A stretch of 64,000 nucleotides of DNA from Cyclobacteriaceae bacterium (GTDB lineage Bacteria > Bacteroidota > Bacteroidia > Cytophagales > Cyclobacteriaceae). Below, one piece after another: positions 34,203-43,438 of this stretch (its first letter is position 1; every line of letters begins with the position of its first letter). Below the pieces are notes generated by a model. The model was given only the letters and a program-made list of their open reading frames with translations, did not search any database and was not told where the DNA came from. A program made the position numbers and the translations under genes. The stretch covers positions 62,001 through 126,000 of the forward strand of contig JAEUUG010000004.1 in NCBI GenBank assembly GCA_016787565.1, given 5' to 3'.

Positions 34203-34930
34203 AGCGAAGGGGTGTGCGTATCGTATCGTTCAGTCAAATAAACTAAGGTATCTTCTGTTTTATTGGAAGAGTATGTCTTTGATTTTCGATTGGCTACTTC
34301 GGAAAGCTTCTTTTTCCCTCCAAGTGCTTTAATCAGTGATGATTTGTTCGAGACTTTCACATAGGCTTTTCCATTGAATAAGAAGTACTTATTCTTTTCG
34401 TCAAATTCAGCCTGCATGATATTTCCTTTTGGCCTTTCCTGAAAATTCTTTTTGCGTCTGGCATACAGTTTAAGGTTTCCATTATATAACAGTTCATAGA
34501 ACCCTTCCGTTACTTCCGATAAATTCTTGTCTTGTTTTAGTCGAACGAAGGTGTGTCCGTTAATTTCAAATTGCTGCACTTTGCTGCTGGCAAGTTCCAT
34601 CATGGAGCCATTAAAGGGATTCTCAGTCAAAAGTTTTTCAGATCGGAGGTCAAATAGTAAAGGTATCGAAGCGTAGTGATCCGCCTCATAAATAATGGAA
34701 CCAATTGTCCAGTCGTCTTTTAAGAAATACGGGTGCTCCTCGCCATACGGTATATAGGGTTTGTAATCTCTTCCATTATAAAGATTTAGCTGCTTTGCAA
34801 TCGATTGATGATAAAGGTTTTCAGCTTGCTGAATGGATCGTTGTACAAATACGGTATCCTGTTTATCCTGGCAAAAAACTATATGCGAAAGCAAAAGCAA
34901 AAATGCTTTTAAAAAGAGAGTTTTGATCAT
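34199..34930 (-). CDS. Exported protein of unknown function at the head of the TonB-receptor unit
   Basis: The 243-residue protein has a signal peptide (about 1-20, LLLLSHIVFCQ). The mature part is beta-rich with polar loops: YIPYGEEHPYFLKDDWTIGS, IPLLFDLRSEKLLT, KVQQFEINGHTFVRL, then KLYARRKKNFQER and FNGKAYVKVSNK. No cysteine lipobox, TM helix or known catalytic motif is seen. It overlaps the receptor gene by four bases, so it is translationally coupled and probably cooperates with the receptor in the periplasm or at the outer membrane. Confidence 0.7.
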   Translation of the reverse strand: MIKTLFLKAFLLLLSHIVFCQDKQDTVFVQRSIQQAENLYHQSIAKQLNLYNGRDYKPYIPYGEEHPYFLKDDWTIGSIIYEADHYASIPLLFDLRSEKLLTENPFNGSMMELASSKVQQFEINGHTFVRLKQDKNLSEVTEGFYELLYNGNLKLYARRKKNFQERPKGNIMQAEFDEKNKYFLFNGKAYVKVSNKSSLIKALGGKKKLSEVANRKSKTYSSNKTEDTLVYLTERYDTHTPSL

Positions 34931-35036
34931 GAATGAATAGACTTACAGAATGCCGTTAAAAATAAATTATTACTGGCATATAAAATCACCGTTAGAATAA
35001 AACTTCGGTTTATAATTTTTGCTCCACTATCAGTTG

Positions 35037-37547
35037 TTAGGCAACTTTATGATTTCGTCTTTTAAATAGTTTGAACAACTCGAACCATACTACTGAGCAC
35101 AATGCAATCGTTAGCGCAACAGCAACCTCTTGTACAGAAAGTGCTGTGAGTTGGAAGAAATGACTAACAACCGGCACATATAAGAGTAATGCCAATAGAA
35201 TAATCGTGATAAGAACAACAAGTGGAATCATCCAGTTTTTGTACGCGAAAGCGGTAAGTACCGAGTAGTAAAATGATCGGTTAACCAGAGTAAGGAAAAT
35301 ATTTGCCAGAACCAACGTGGCAAACACAAGGCTTCTGGTGGTGACTTCATCTGCACCGTGGTGAACTGCATATTGGTAGCTAAACAAAATACCAACGGTT
35401 ATCATCAGCCCCTGCAGTACACTGATCCAAAGTTCACGCCAAGTAAGAAATGTGTGTGAAATTACACGCGGAGGTTGTAGCATGCTGTTTTTTTCCAACG
35501 GTTCATTTTCATAGATAATGGAACAAGTAGGTCCCATGATGAGTTCCAGGAAGATGACATGAAGCGGTGTGAAGATGTTGGGATACACCCAACCCAGAAG
35601 CAACGGTAAAGCAACGGTTAGAATAATTGGAATATGAATGGAGATGATGTACTGGATTGCTTTCTTGAGATTGCTATAAATTTTACGCCCCATGGCGATC
35701 GCAGTAATCATTTTCTCAAGATCATCATCGGTTAGGATTAAGGCGGATGCGTGTTTGGCAATTTCCGAACCACGTTTGCCCATGGCAATGCCAATGTGTG
35801 CCGCTTTTAGCGCGGGTCCGTCATTCACGCCATCACCTGTCATGGCCACGATGTGATGATGAAGTTTAAGGGCGTTGATAATGCGCAACTTTGCTTCCGG
35901 AAACATGCGTGTAAAAATATTTACACTGTTTACTTTTTCTGCCAACACTTCGTCTGTCATTCCGATTAACTCCTCTCCATCCAGCGTTTTGTCTGCACCA
36001 ATAAAATTACCCATTCGTGCAATGGCAGAGGTAGTTAGAGCATTATCTCCAGTAATGATTTTAACCTGAATGCCGGCATTGTAAAACTGTTGAAAGACAT
36101 CCGATATGTTTGCTTTGGGAGGATCGTAAAAGGCAACTAATCCCAGGAAGGTGAAACTAAATTCGTGTTGCCCTTTCGGGAAGTTGTCACTTTCAAAAAC
36201 TGACTCAGCAACACCCAACACACGGTAGCCTTCGTGCGACAACCCCGTTACTTGCCTTTGAATTTCTTCTTGTTCGCCCAGGGAAAGGTTTGAGAACTTC
36301 AACAAACTTTCAGGAGCTCCTTTGCAGGCGATGATGCGACCCCCGGCAGAATTTTCAAAAATGTGCGTCATCATGGGAGGTTTCCCGGATAACGGATACT
36401 CATGGCGCATGTGATATTCCGGACGCTCATCGTGTGTTGTAATTTCTTCATAAATGCGATGAAGCTCTTTTTCCATCGGATCAAACGGAACAGGTTCGCT
36501 GGCCCACATGGCTGTGGTTAATAGTCTTTTGGATTCTGGTGTACGCCACTCAGACTTTGATACCATAGTTTTGTTCTCATGAACATATATTTTTGCCAAC
36601 TCCATTCGGTTCTCCGTTATGGTTCCTGTTTTATCCGTACAGATTACAGTAGCAGAGCCGAGGGTTTCGACAGTTTTTGTTTGCTTAACAATAATGCCTG
36701 CACGCATCAGTCGCCAGGCGCCTAGCGCCATAAATGTTGTAAAGGCCACGGGGATTTCTTCGGGCAATATCGACATGGCTAACGTCAACCCTTTCAACAA
36801 ACTCTCCAGAAGATGACGTGACTGATAGAAGTTAGCGCCCCAGACCAGCAGAAATACTACGGCCCCTACGAGTGCCATTTTCTTTACAAAGTTTCCGATT
36901 TGTAGCTGCAGGGGAGTTTTTTCTTCTTTGATTTCTTCCAGTGAAGCGCCTATTTTTCCAAGCTGTGTTTGCTTGCCGATGCTGGTAACCCGGTATACGG
37001 CTAAACCGGATACTACGGTTGTGCCCTGATAAACTGTTTTGTTTTTTGGATCTGACAAATCTTTCGAAATGGAGAATGCCTCGCCCGTAAGAATTGATTC
37101 ATTAACTGAAAAATCATTGCCTTGAATTATTTCTCCATCTGCAGCCAGCAGTGTACCCTCTTCGGCAACAACAAAATCGCCCAGCACAATATCTTCCGAT
37201 GGGATATTCTCAACGATACCATTTCGGATTACCCTTGCCTGTGCCCGGGTATACTCTTTTAAGGCTGCCAATGCTTTACGACTTCTTGAATCCTGATAAA
37301 ATGAAATAGTGGAAACAAGCACAATGGCGACAAGCATAAACACGGCCTCTCCGGTTTCACCCAACACAAAGTAGATGACAGAGGCCGCTACCAGTAAAAG
37401 AAACATGGGTTCGGTTAAAATTTCTTTGAGCGAAGGCCAGAAGTGGTTTTTCTGCTGATTGTGTATGGTGTTCCGGCCGTTCTGCTTGCGGGAAGCTTCA
37501 ACTTGCTCGGTATTGAGTCCGTTAACAGAAAATGGATTATCAGGCAT
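35037..37547 (-). CDS. P-type cation-transporting ATPase (P2-like)
   Basis: The protein is about 836 residues from the ATG at 37547 (an ATG 36 bases earlier adds an unlikely RKRNTI leader). An N-terminal cation-ATPase segment (NPFSVNGLNTEQVEASRKQN) is followed by TM1-2, the actuator loop ILTGEAFS, TM3-4 with PEEIPVAF, and the phosphorylation site D305 in DKTGT. The nucleotide domain has KGAPESLLKF, the hinge MTGDGVNDGPALK, and then six C-terminal helices. The TM4 sequence PEEIP (not PEGLP of Ca2+ pumps) and PTCS in TM6 mark a bacterial subgroup whose ion is not clear to me. It is monocistronic. Confidence 0.88.
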   Translation of the reverse strand: MPDNPFSVNGLNTEQVEASRKQNGRNTIHNQQKNHFWPSLKEILTEPMFLLLVAASVIYFVLGETGEAVFMLVAIVLVSTISFYQDSRSRKALAALKEYTRAQARVIRNGIVENIPSEDIVLGDFVVAEEGTLLAADGEIIQGNDFSVNESILTGEAFSISKDLSDPKNKTVYQGTTVVSGLAVYRVTSIGKQTQLGKIGASLEEIKEEKTPLQLQIGNFVKKMALVGAVVFLLVWGANFYQSRHLLESLLKGLTLAMSILPEEIPVAFTTFMALGAWRLMRAGIIVKQTKTVETLGSATVICTDKTGTITENRMELAKIYVHENKTMVSKSEWRTPESKRLLTTAMWASEPVPFDPMEKELHRIYEEITTHDERPEYHMRHEYPLSGKPPMMTHIFENSAGGRIIACKGAPESLLKFSNLSLGEQEEIQRQVTGLSHEGYRVLGVAESVFESDNFPKGQHEFSFTFLGLVAFYDPPKANISDVFQQFYNAGIQVKIITGDNALTTSAIARMGNFIGADKTLDGEELIGMTDEVLAEKVNSVNIFTRMFPEAKLRIINALKLHHHIVAMTGDGVNDGPALKAAHIGIAMGKRGSEIAKHASALILTDDDLEKMITAIAMGRKIYSNLKKAIQYIISIHIPIILTVALPLLLGWVYPNIFTPLHVIFLELIMGPTCSIIYENEPLEKNSMLQPPRVISHTFLTWRELWISVLQGLMITVGILFSYQYAVHHGADEVTTRSLVFATLVLANIFLTLVNRSFYYSVLTAFAYKNWMIPLVVLITIILLALLLYVPVVSHFFQLTALSVQEVAVALTIALCSVVWFELFKLFKRRNHKVA

Positions 37548-37616
37548 GATTGTGTTGCGCTTTCGAATATACGGTAAGCGCATTGGGGAACACCTGATAT
37601 TGGTCAGTCATTCACA

Positions 37617-37645
37617 ATAAAAAAGCCCCGCATGGTGCAGGGCTT
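37617..37645 (-). terminator. Rho-independent terminator after rny
   Basis: On the minus strand, AAGCCC/GGGCTT arms (37623-37628, 37640-37645) with an inner GCA/TGC extension are followed by a T-run. It lies 23 bases downstream of the rny stop. Confidence 0.85.
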
Positions 37646-37668
37646 GTAATGGGTAAGGAATACTTATT

Positions 37669-39237
37669 CTATTTGGCGTAAGCAACGCTTCTCATTTCAC
37701 GGATCACGGTAACTTTTATCTGTCCCGGGTATTGCATGTCGCGTTCTATTTTCTGGGAGATATCAAAGCTAAGCTGCCCAGCCCGTTCATCGGTGGCTTT
37801 TTCAGCATCTACGATAACGCGTAATTCGCGTCCGGCCTGAATGGCATAACATTTTTCTACACCATCAAAGCTTAACCCTACATCTTCGAGTTCGCGAAGT
37901 CGCTTGATGTATTGTTCCATCACCTCGCGTCTTGCTCCAGGACGTGCTCCGCTGATGGCATCGCACGACTGGATGATGGGCGATAATATATTCGTCATTT
38001 CAATTTCATCGTGGTGAGCACCGATGGCATTGCAGATTACCGGATGTTCTTTGTATTTCTGAGCCAATTCCATACCCGCAATGGCATGAGGTTTTTCAAG
38101 TTCTTCTGGTAAAACTTTTCCAATATCATGCAACAAACCTGCACGCTTCGCCTGCTTTACATTCAAGCCCAGTTCAGCGGCCATGATCGCGCATAAATTG
38201 GCTACTTCACGGGAGTGCTGCAATAAGTTTTGTCCGTAGGATGAGCGATAGCGCATGCGACCCACCAGTCGAACCAGCTCAGGATGCAATCCGTGAATGC
38301 CGAGGTCGATAACCGTGCGCTCGCCTGTCTCCACAATTTCATCTTCAATATTCTTCATTGTTTTAGCAACAATTTCTTCAATGCGGGCCGGGTGAATGCG
38401 GCCGTCTTGCACAAGGCGGTGTAATGAAAGGCGTGCGACTTCTCTTCTTACGGGATCAAATCCGGAGATGATAATGGCTTCGGGGGTATCATCAACAATA
38501 ATTTCAACTCCGGTAGCGGCTTCCAAGGCACGAATATTTCGTCCCTCGCGACCAATGATCTTACCCTTTATATCATCGCTTTCGATATTGAAAATAGACA
38601 CACAGTTTTCAATGGCATGCTCCGTGGCTGTACGCTGAATGGTTTCTACAACAATTTTTCTGGCTTCCTTGGTTGCCGAGAGCTTGGCCTGCTCCATAAT
38701 ATCTTTTATATAACTGGAGGCTCTTGTTTGCGCTTCATCCTTAAGGGATGTGACCAGTTGTTCGCGCGCTTCATCGGCTGTCAGTTTGGAGATATTCTCT
38801 AATACCTGAATTTTCTGCTGGTTGAATTTGTCCAGTTCTTCCTTGCGCTTCTTCACGTGTTCCAACTGGGCAGCCAGATCGGTTCGGAGATCATCCAGTT
38901 CGCCTTCCTTCCGTTTTATAGACTCCAGTTCTTTACTTAAAGTCTGTTCGCGCTGCTTGATTTTTTGTTCGTTGCTGATGATCAGGCTTTTTTTCTTGTT
39001 GGCCTCATCCTCAAATTCAGATTTCATCTTGAGGATTTTCTCTTTCGCTTCGAGAATTTTATCCTTCTTCAGTGTTTCTGCTGATATCTCAGCTTCCTTT
39101 AAAATAAGTTTGGCTTTTTCCTCAGCATCTTCCTGGCGTCTTTTCATCTTCCGATTGTAAAGCAAGGTGCCAATCAATAGTCCCAGTACAATCGCAGCAA
39201 CTGCGCTGACCAGAATCGTAATAACAGTTATTGACAT
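37669..39237 (-). CDS. rny: Ribonuclease Y
   Basis: The protein is about 522 residues from the ATG at 39237 (a TTG lies 12 bases earlier). An N-terminal TM helix (about 5-24) is followed by a long coiled coil (about 30-200, rich in E/K with [18 protein letters not shown]). A KH domain lies near 205-275 ([20 protein letters not shown]), and an HD domain near 330-430 ([34 protein letters not shown]). This is the standard membrane-anchored endoribonuclease that initiates mRNA decay. The HD residues that bind Mn2+ are present. It lies after zapA and ends in a strong terminator. Confidence 0.97.
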   Translation of the reverse strand: MSITVITILVSAVAAIVLGLLIGTLLYNRKMKRRQEDAEEKAKLILKEAEISAETLKKDKILEAKEKILKMKSEFEDEANKKKSLIISNEQKIKQREQTLSKELESIKRKEGELDDLRTDLAAQLEHVKKRKEELDKFNQQKIQVLENISKLTADEAREQLVTSLKDEAQTRASSYIKDIMEQAKLSATKEARKIVVETIQRTATEHAIENCVSIFNIESDDIKGKIIGREGRNIRALEAATGVEIIVDDTPEAIIISGFDPVRREVARLSLHRLVQDGRIHPARIEEIVAKTMKNIEDEIVETGERTVIDLGIHGLHPELVRLVGRMRYRSSYGQNLLQHSREVANLCAIMAAELGLNVKQAKRAGLLHDIGKVLPEELEKPHAIAGMELAQKYKEHPVICNAIGAHHDEIEMTNILSPIIQSCDAISGARPGARREVMEQYIKRLRELEDVGLSFDGVEKCYAIQAGRELRVIVDAEKATDERAGQLSFDISQKIERDMQYPGQIKVTVIREMRSVAYAK

Positions 39238-39314
39238 AAAAATTAACAATTAGGGTTATAAACACCCCGGAGGTAGCCACGTTGGCCAATCAGGAAGGAG
39301 GGAGGAAGAGGGTA

Positions 39315-39602
39315 CTACAGAATGGATTGAGAGACGATGTGATTCAATTGATTTACCTTTTCAAACACAGTTTGGTCAATGACCTGATGTGTTTCTTCAG
39401 CTGCCATTTTATCTACAATGCAGTCGAAAGCCACCATGGCTAATAAATCTTGTTTTTCGTCAATCCCAAATTGCTCCTTATACGACTTCAGTTTTTCATT
39501 GATGAGCTTGCCGGCCATTCGCACCCTTTCTTCATCCACACGCTTGACCTTCATGGGGTATTCGCGGTCGGCAATTTTAATTTTTATAGAAAGTTCGTCC
39601 AT
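39315..39602 (-). CDS. zapA: Cell division protein ZapA
   Basis: The protein is about 95 residues from the ATG at 39602 (a frame 45 bases longer is unlikely). MDELSIKIKIADREYPMKVK is the beta-hairpin ZapA N-terminus. The long helix VRMAGKLINEKLKSYKEQFG, then LLAMVAFDCIV and a coiled C-terminal part follow. ZapA bundles FtsZ filaments at the division ring. It starts 20 bases after a coiled-coil gene and probably forms a unit with it. Confidence 0.87.
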   Translation of the reverse strand: MDELSIKIKIADREYPMKVKRVDEERVRMAGKLINEKLKSYKEQFGIDEKQDLLAMVAFDCIVDKMAAEETHQVIDQTVFEKVNQLNHIVSQSIL

Positions 39603-39622
39603 CAAAATATCGTACAGTTGCT

Positions 39623-39919
39623 TTATCTGCTTAAGTGAGCGATGCACTTGTCAATCTCACGAATGTAATCGTCCACTTTTCTCTTCAGCTCCGAAACACT
39701 TCCGTCTTCCGGGTTTAAACTATCCACAATTTTAGTGATTTTCAGTTGATTATGAAAGCCGGCCAGTTGCTCATCGCGCACCTTAACTGCTGCTTTTAAC
39801 TCTGTGTTTTGAATTTTCAGGCCTTTCAGCTCTTCTTTCAGGTTTTTGTGCTCGTTGATGAGCACCAGTAATTTACGCTCCAGCCCACTGAGGTTGGTTT
39901 TCAAAAGTTCCTGATCCAT
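39623..39919 (-). CDS. ZapB-like coiled-coil protein
   Basis: The protein is about 98 residues from the ATG at 39919. The first 60 residues form a strong heptad coiled coil (NLSGLERKLLVLINEHKNLK, then EELKGLKIQNTELKAAVKV), followed by a hinge and a second helix (ELKRKVDDYIREIDKCIAHL). Position directly ahead of zapA and the shape suggest a division-ring partner comparable to ZapB, but sequence identity is not evident. Confidence 0.65.
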   Translation of the reverse strand: MDQELLKTNLSGLERKLLVLINEHKNLKEELKGLKIQNTELKAAVKVRDEQLAGFHNQLKITKIVDSLNPEDGSVSELKRKVDDYIREIDKCIAHLSR

Positions 39920-39945
39920 GTGCAATAGTTACGATTTATGAATAG

Positions 39946-39963
39946 GATTGACGTGTGTCAATC
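39946..39963. repeat. Inverted repeat before the ZapB-like gene
   Basis: GATTGAC and GTCAATC form a perfect 7-bp stem around GTGT, 26 bases upstream of the coiled-coil start and 61 bases after the pheT stop on the minus strand. No T-run follows, so it may be an operator or attenuator. An imperfect CAGGT/ACCTG pair lies nearby (around 39990-40011). Confidence 0.35.
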
Positions 39964-40024
39964 TTCTTCGGTCATGTTTATTTTATTCAGGTTGTTTCAG
40001 GCTGACCTGATTGCGTTCAAGATA

Positions 40025-42439
40025 CTACTTTCGGATGAGTGCCCCCAATTTCTGCTCAAAGGCATTCATTAAACGTTCCATCACTTTTTCAATCTCCTCA
40101 TCGGTTAACGTTTTTGTCTCATCCAGCAATGTAAACCCTAACGCATATGCTTTTTTCCCTGCCGGAATAGTACTCCCTTCATAAACGTCAAAGGCGATAA
40201 TGCTTTTGATTAACCGCTTCTCGGTACTCAATACTAAACTTCTTATTTCTTCAAAACTTACCTGTTTGTCTAGTACGAGTGACAGGTCACGTCTGACCTC
40301 CGGAAATTTTGCAACCTCCTGAATTACTAACTTAGGGTTTGCCGCGTGGAAAAGCAAGGATGTATTCAATTCAGCATAAAATAATTCCTGCTTGATGCCG
40401 AAATCTTTCAACAAGGCAGGTTTTACTTTTCCCAGCTTGCCGATTTCTTCTTTCCCACGAAGGAGCCGTGCGCCATAGTCAAACAACGGATCATTCAGGC
40501 TTTCCTGTTTAACTATTGAAAGGCCGGATTTAAGGATGATATGATGCACGTGTTGGGCAAGTTCGTAATATCCTACCGGCTGAGTTTTATGTCGCCAGTT
40601 TTCAGTTTCGACATTTCCGGTTAAATAAAGAGCAAGTTGGTTTTCTTCCTGATACTGCCCATCGCTTTTGTAATAGATCTTACCGAACTCAAAAACTTTT
40701 ACATCTTTTTGTTTCCGGTTAATGTTATAAGCGCAAACCTCTAGGCCGGTGAATAAAAGAGTTTGACGAAGAATGCCTTGTTCTTCACTTAGTTTATTCA
40801 AAATCTCTACCGGCTCACCACTAAAGTTCAGGTTATGTTTCTGCTGGTAGGCAATATTCGTTAGGGAGTTCGTCCAGATTTCGTAGAAGCCGTTGGAAAT
40901 GAGAAGCTCACCCAGACTGCGCTTAAACTTATCGATGTCTTTTATTGGGAACTCCGCCAGGAAGTCGGTTCGGGCGGTGTTGGAAAGTTCAATGTTGTTG
41001 AAACCATAAATGCGAAGAATTTCTTCCACCACATCCGCTTCCTGGGTTACATCCACACGGTATGGCGGTACCGAAACGGTATAGCGGTCATCTTTTTTTT
41101 CTACAATTTGAATATCCAGTCTTTCCAGTATCCCGAATACTTCTTCACGTGGAATGGTCTTGCCGATAAGTCGGTTTACATTCCTATCTTTTATTTCAAT
41201 ATTCCTGTTTTTAATTGGCGCGGGGTAAACATCTATAATTTCGGAAGCGATATGACCACCGGCAATTTCTTTGATGAGTAAAGCAGCCCGCTTTAAGGCA
41301 TAAACGGTAATAGCAGGATCGGTGCCTCTTTCAAATCGAAAGGAGGCATCAGTCTTTAGCCCATGATGTAGTGAACTTTTACGGATATAGTCGGGTGAAA
41401 AGCAGGCACTCTCCAGAAAAATATTTTTTGAATTTGTATTAATTCCTGATTTAGCACCACCGAACACCCCTGCAATACACATTCCTTCTGCTGCGTTACA
41501 GATCATCAGGTCTGTCGGCAACAAGGTTCTCTCTTTGTTATCCAGTGTGGTGAATTTGGTTCCTGCCGGAAGTGTTTTGACAATCACGTTACCACCGGTA
41601 ATCTGATCGGCATCGAAAGCATGTAAGGGCTGGCCTAATTCATGGCAGACAAAGTTGGTGATGTCAACAATGTTGTTAATCGGGGTTAGTCCGATGGATA
41701 ATAATCTGTTCTTTAGCCATTCGGGGGAATCGGATACGGTGACTCCAGAAAGTGTAACGGCCGAATACCGGGGACAAGCTTCTGTATTTTCAACTTCCAC
41801 TGGAATGGAAAGAGATTTCTGATCTACCGCAAAGGCATCAACGGAAGGAAGTTTGATTTTCCTTTTCTTTGAAGCTTTGATATCGCGGGCAACACCAATA
41901 TGAGAGGCGGCATCAGCCCGGTTAGGGGTTAGTCCGATTTCAATTATGTAGTCAGACTGAATATTGAAAAATTCAGCGGCAGGTGTTCCATTGGTAACAT
42001 CAGTATGGAGTACTATGATGCCGGCATGACTTTCACCCAAACCTATCTCATCTTCGGCACAGATCATTCCTTCAGATTGCTCACCGCGAATTTTTGCATT
42101 CTTGATGGTAAAGGGTTCGCCTTTTGATGGGTAAACGGTTGTTCCGGAAAGAGCTACCACTACTTTTTGACCTGCAGCCACATTAGGTGCACCGCATACA
42201 ATGGGCAATAAACGATCGCCACCAACATCAACAGTTGTAATCGAAAGTTTATCGGCATTGGGATGCTTCGTGCAAGTAATAACTTGCCCAATCACCAATC
42301 CTTTTAGGCCGCCTTTTATAGTTTCGTGTTCTTCAACACTTTCCACTTCCAGGCCTGTAGCGGTTAATACCCCGCCAATTTCTTCAGCCGTTTCAGGAAT
42401 ATCAATGTATTCTTTAAGCCAGTTATACGAGATCGTCAT
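40025..42439 (-). CDS. pheT: Phenylalanyl-tRNA synthetase beta subunit
   Basis: The 804-residue protein matches the family length. An N-terminal tRNA-binding OB domain lies near 40-155 (VIGQVITCTKHPNADKLSIT). The B3/B4 editing domain lies near 210-385 (NIVDITNFVCHELGQPLHAF). The B5 domain lies near 405-475, a catalytic-like core near 485-690, and an FDX-ACB anticodon domain near 705-803 (KFPEVRRDLSLVLDKQVSFE). It pairs with PheS, which is encoded elsewhere. A perfect 21-bp palindrome lies 13 bases before the start codon and may regulate it. Confidence 0.97.
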   Translation of the reverse strand: MTISYNWLKEYIDIPETAEEIGGVLTATGLEVESVEEHETIKGGLKGLVIGQVITCTKHPNADKLSITTVDVGGDRLLPIVCGAPNVAAGQKVVVALSGTTVYPSKGEPFTIKNAKIRGEQSEGMICAEDEIGLGESHAGIIVLHTDVTNGTPAAEFFNIQSDYIIEIGLTPNRADAASHIGVARDIKASKKRKIKLPSVDAFAVDQKSLSIPVEVENTEACPRYSAVTLSGVTVSDSPEWLKNRLLSIGLTPINNIVDITNFVCHELGQPLHAFDADQITGGNVIVKTLPAGTKFTTLDNKERTLLPTDLMICNAAEGMCIAGVFGGAKSGINTNSKNIFLESACFSPDYIRKSSLHHGLKTDASFRFERGTDPAITVYALKRAALLIKEIAGGHIASEIIDVYPAPIKNRNIEIKDRNVNRLIGKTIPREEVFGILERLDIQIVEKKDDRYTVSVPPYRVDVTQEADVVEEILRIYGFNNIELSNTARTDFLAEFPIKDIDKFKRSLGELLISNGFYEIWTNSLTNIAYQQKHNLNFSGEPVEILNKLSEEQGILRQTLLFTGLEVCAYNINRKQKDVKVFEFGKIYYKSDGQYQEENQLALYLTGNVETENWRHKTQPVGYYELAQHVHHIILKSGLSIVKQESLNDPLFDYGARLLRGKEEIGKLGKVKPALLKDFGIKQELFYAELNTSLLFHAANPKLVIQEVAKFPEVRRDLSLVLDKQVSFEEIRSLVLSTEKRLIKSIIAFDVYEGSTIPAGKKAYALGFTLLDETKTLTDEEIEKVMERLMNAFEQKLGALIRK

Positions 42440-42451
42440 AGTAACACGAGA

Positions 42452-42472
42452 ATATCCGAAACTTTCGGATAT
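42452..42472. promoter_or_regulatory. Perfect 21-bp palindrome in the pheT leader
   Basis: ATATCCGAAA and TTTCGGATAT are exact inverted copies around one base (C42462). The element lies 13 bases upstream of the pheT ATG and nine bases downstream of an exact -7 box, so it overlaps the expected transcription start or leader. It could be a repressor operator or an RNA hairpin covering the start. It is not followed by a T-run. Confidence 0.55.
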
Positions 42473-42480
42473 AATGGGCT

Positions 42481-42488
42481 CAAAAATA
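42481..42488 (-). promoter_or_regulatory. Candidate pheT -7 box
   Basis: On the minus strand TATTTTTG matches TAnnTTTG exactly, 42 bases before the pheT ATG. A degenerate -33 (TTTAG) stands 20 bases further upstream. Confidence 0.5.
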
Positions 42489-42608
42489 AGCGGTTTAGAC
42501 GTAACTGACTAAAGTGAAAAAATAAATTATCAGGAAGGCGTGTGATCGAATCAGGAAACTTTTGAAAACCCGTGGTTTTGGCAACTTTATCTTCGTTATT
42601 TTGGCTTC

Positions 42609-43427
42609 ATGAACCGTGCGCAATTATTCGAGCAGATCCGCAAGAAAAATTCTTATCTCTGTGTAGGACTGGATACTGATATTCAGAAGATACCCAAGCA
42701 TTTACTATCGTCCGATGATCCGGTTTTTGAATTCAACAAACAAATTATTGATGCGACACATCCCTATTGTGTTGCCTATAAACCCAATATTGCATTTTAT
42801 GAAGCACTCGGCCCGAAGGGCTGGGAGAGCTTGCAAAAAACTCTAGACTACATACCGAAGGATGTATTTACAATTGCCGATGCGAAACGAGGTGATATTG
42901 GCAATACCTCCTCGCTGTATGCCCGGGCATTTTTTGAACAACTGAATTTTGATTCGTTAACCGTAGCGCCATACATGGGCGAGGATTCGGTGAAGCCTTT
43001 TCTTCACTTTGAAAACAAATGGGTGATTTTGCTGGCCCATACGTCCAATCCGGGTGCCAGTGATTTTCAGTTGATAGAATCGGTAGTTACCAATAGAAAA
43101 TTATACGAAGAGGTGCTGTTGAAATCTCAGCAATGGGCAACACCCGATCAGTTGATGTTTGTGGTCGGGGCAACACAGGCTGAAAAAATGCAAAGCATCC
43201 GGGCATTGGCTCCCGAGCATTTCTTTTTAGTGCCGGGTATTGGTGCGCAGGGTGGTGACCTTAAAATGGTTTCAACATTTGGTATGAACAAACAATGTGG
43301 CCTGTTGGTAAATTCGGCACGCGCCATCATTTACGCATCGGGTGAAAAAGATTTTGCGACTGAAGCCGGTAAGGAAGCACAGCGGGTAGCGGATGAAATG
43401 AAAATTTATCTTGATCAGTACTGCTGA
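42609..43427 (+). CDS. pyrF: Orotidine 5'-phosphate decarboxylase (type 2)
   Basis: This 272-residue protein is of the longer type 2 family. The catalytic core [10 protein letters not shown] spans residues 91-100, with Asp91, Lys93 and Asp96 of the charged network. [18 protein letters not shown] opens the barrel, and [15 protein letters not shown] with [13 protein letters not shown] forms the phosphate site. It makes UMP, the last step of de novo pyrimidine synthesis. It lies 169 bases from divergent pheT and 11 bases before the ceramidase gene. Confidence 0.96.
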   Translation: MNRAQLFEQIRKKNSYLCVGLDTDIQKIPKHLLSSDDPVFEFNKQIIDATHPYCVAYKPNIAFYEALGPKGWESLQKTLDYIPKDVFTIADAKRGDIGNTSSLYARAFFEQLNFDSLTVAPYMGEDSVKPFLHFENKWVILLAHTSNPGASDFQLIESVVTNRKLYEEVLLKSQQWATPDQLMFVVGATQAEKMQSIRALAPEHFFLVPGIGAQGGDLKMVSTFGMNKQCGLLVNSARAIIYASGEKDFATEAGKEAQRVADEMKIYLDQYC

Positions 43428-43438
43428 TCGATCGGGTC

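Noticed and set aside
39238..39314. 6S RNA gene, often located near zapA
   Set aside because: The gap is only about 77 bases and shows no long imperfect hairpin.
42440..42608. tRNA or T-box leader before pheT
   Set aside because: No cloverleaf, no TTC consensus or T-box sequence; only a simple palindrome.
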